In this document: positions 6,383 to 6,918 of the stretch, piece by piece
Layout: each line of letters opens with the position of its first letter
Numbering within the stretch: position 1 is the stretch's first letter
Assembly: GCA_015222115.1 (NCBI GenBank)
Contig: JADFUO010000008.1
Location: 1-6,918, forward strand
Length of the DNA: 6,918 nt
Direction of reading: 5' to 3'
DNA from: Bacteroidota bacterium
GTDB taxonomy: Bacteria > Bacteroidota > Bacteroidia > Bacteroidales > JADFUO01
Notes under the pieces: generated by a model
Told to the model about the DNA's origin: nothing
Database searches by the model: none
What the model saw: the letters and a program-made list of their open reading frames with translations, nothing else
Made by a program: the position numbers and the translations under genes

Positions 6383-6414
6383 TTAAGGAATTGATTAATA
6401 AACTGATTAGTTAC

Positions 6415-6422
6415 CTTAATTT
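6415..6422. repeat. Right copy of 8-bp flanking direct repeat (target-site duplication)
   Basis: CTTAATTT is identical to 6185-6192 and directly follows the right inverted end of the miniature element. Confidence 0.75.
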
Positions 6423-6434
6423 AATTATTTTAAT

Positions 6435-6918
6435 ATGAACAATTTTTTCAGAATTACATTTTTTAGTTTAGTTGGATTTCTGATTACTTCAAATTCTTTT
6501 GCACAGTTATCCATTAAAGCAGAATTACGTCCACGCGCAGAATTTCGTAACGGGTACAAAGCTCTAAACGATTCTGTAAATGACCCGGCTTTTTTTGTAA
6601 GCCAGAGAACACGATTAATTTTTAATTATTCCGATGAAAAATTTAAAATCGGTATTTCTTTACAGGATGTCAGGGTTTGGGGAGATTTTACCTATTCCAG
6701 CTCTACCGGAGTTTTTGGAAATAGAGCCAGTACTTATTTGAACCAGGCATGGCTTGAATTATTTATTAACAAATATTCATCATTAACAATAGGACGGCAA
6801 TATTTGATTTATGATGACCAGCGTTTGCTTGCAGAGCGTAACTGGAATCAAAACTCTTTGTCGTATGATGCCTTAGTATATAAATTCAAAAAAAACACAT
6901 TCATATTTGATTTGGGAT
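6435..6918 (+). CDS. Exported alginate-export-like outer-membrane protein, N-terminal part (runs off the window)
   Basis: An open frame of 161 codons continues past the window edge. It begins MNNFFRITFFSLVGFLITSNSFAQ, a clear Sec signal peptide (short basic start, hydrophobic core, cleavage near SFA/Q). The mature part LSIKAELRPRAEFRNGY..FFVSQRTRLIFNYSDEKFKIGISLQDVRVWGD, followed by alternating strands and TIGRQYLIYDDQRLL, resembles the N-terminus of alginate-export-family beta-barrels common in Bacteroidota, where many members are annotated only as porin-like proteins. The substrate is unknown. No Shine-Dalgarno is visible; the leader is A/T only, unlike the three regulatory genes to the left. 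The miniature element ends 20 bases before the ATG, so expression may depend on sequence within or left of the insertion. The C-terminus cannot be judged. Confidence 0.8.
   Translation, partial: MNNFFRITFFSLVGFLITSNSFAQLSIKAELRPRAEFRNGYKALNDSVNDPAFFVSQRTRLIFNYSDEKFKIGISLQDVRVWGDFTYSSSTGVFGNRASTYLNQAWLELFINKYSSLTIGRQYLIYDDQRLLAERNWNQNSLSYDALVYKFKKNTFIFDLG

Larger units (their letters stand above)
6193..6414. mobile_element. 222-bp IS66-type miniature element (MITE-like), non-coding
   Basis: Perfect 13-bp terminal inverted repeats, GTAACTAATCAGT (6193-6205) and ACTGATTAGTTAC (6402-6414), continue inward as an imperfect match (TTA..TTAA.CAAT style) for about ten more bases. The element is bracketed by identical octamers CTTAATTT. 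Ends starting GTAA and 8-bp duplications are the known hallmarks of IS66-family insertion sequences. No transposase or other coding region fits inside, so it would need to be moved in trans. The interior is three tandem arrays whose outer two are roughly complementary, so a single strand could fold into a long hairpin. It has inserted 12 bases before the start codon at 6435, placing its right end in the likely promoter or leader of that gene. Confidence 0.75.

Overview
The window is AT-rich. It holds three adjacent signal-transduction genes on the + strand, followed by a broken transporter gene, a small transposon-like element and the start of an outer-membrane protein gene. The partial protein at the right edge (signal peptide followed by an alginate-export-type beta-barrel start) and the LSIGQQQR-type PstB remnant both suggest a member of the Bacteroidota or a close relative. 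This is inferred from protein resemblance only.

Layout: (1) 49-1998, a membrane-bound sensor histidine kinase with a large extracytoplasmic sensor region. (2) 2002-3423, its likely partner, an NtrC-family response regulator (receiver, AAA+ sigma-54 activator, Fis-type HTH), in an operon with the kinase with only 3 bases between them. (3) 3424-4047, a 624-base gap with a long hairpin after the regulator, a weak terminator candidate, an AT-rich palindromic operator-like cluster (three TGTATAA half-sites) and a good match to a sigma-54 (-24/-12) promoter. (4) 4048-5661, an unusual 537-residue protein that reads as receiver, GcvH-like lipoyl domain, degenerate second receiver, and a C-terminal domain resembling HycI/HyaD hydrogenase maturation proteases without their nickel ligands. 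(5) 5682-5719, a strong intrinsic terminator. (6) 5734-6153, a 5'-truncated pstB remnant. (7) 6193-6414, a 222-bp non-coding element with perfect 13-bp inverted ends beginning GTAA and a flanking 8-bp duplication, the hallmarks of IS66-family ends. Its interior is three consecutive five-copy tandem arrays. (8) 6435 to the end, the N-terminal part of an exported alginate-export-like protein.

Proposed working model (inference): the kinase senses an extracytoplasmic signal and phosphorylates the NtrC-type regulator. The regulator binds the palindromic cluster about 165-180 bp upstream of the sigma-54 promoter and switches on the 4048 gene. The product of that gene carries its own intact receiver, so it may be a second phosphorylation target of the same kinase and pass the signal on through protein contacts rather than DNA binding. 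Its lipoyl-like and hydrogenase-protease-like domains point towards redox or hydrogenase metabolism. The most novel item is this protein and its dedicated sigma-54 control; the second is the IS66-type miniature element.
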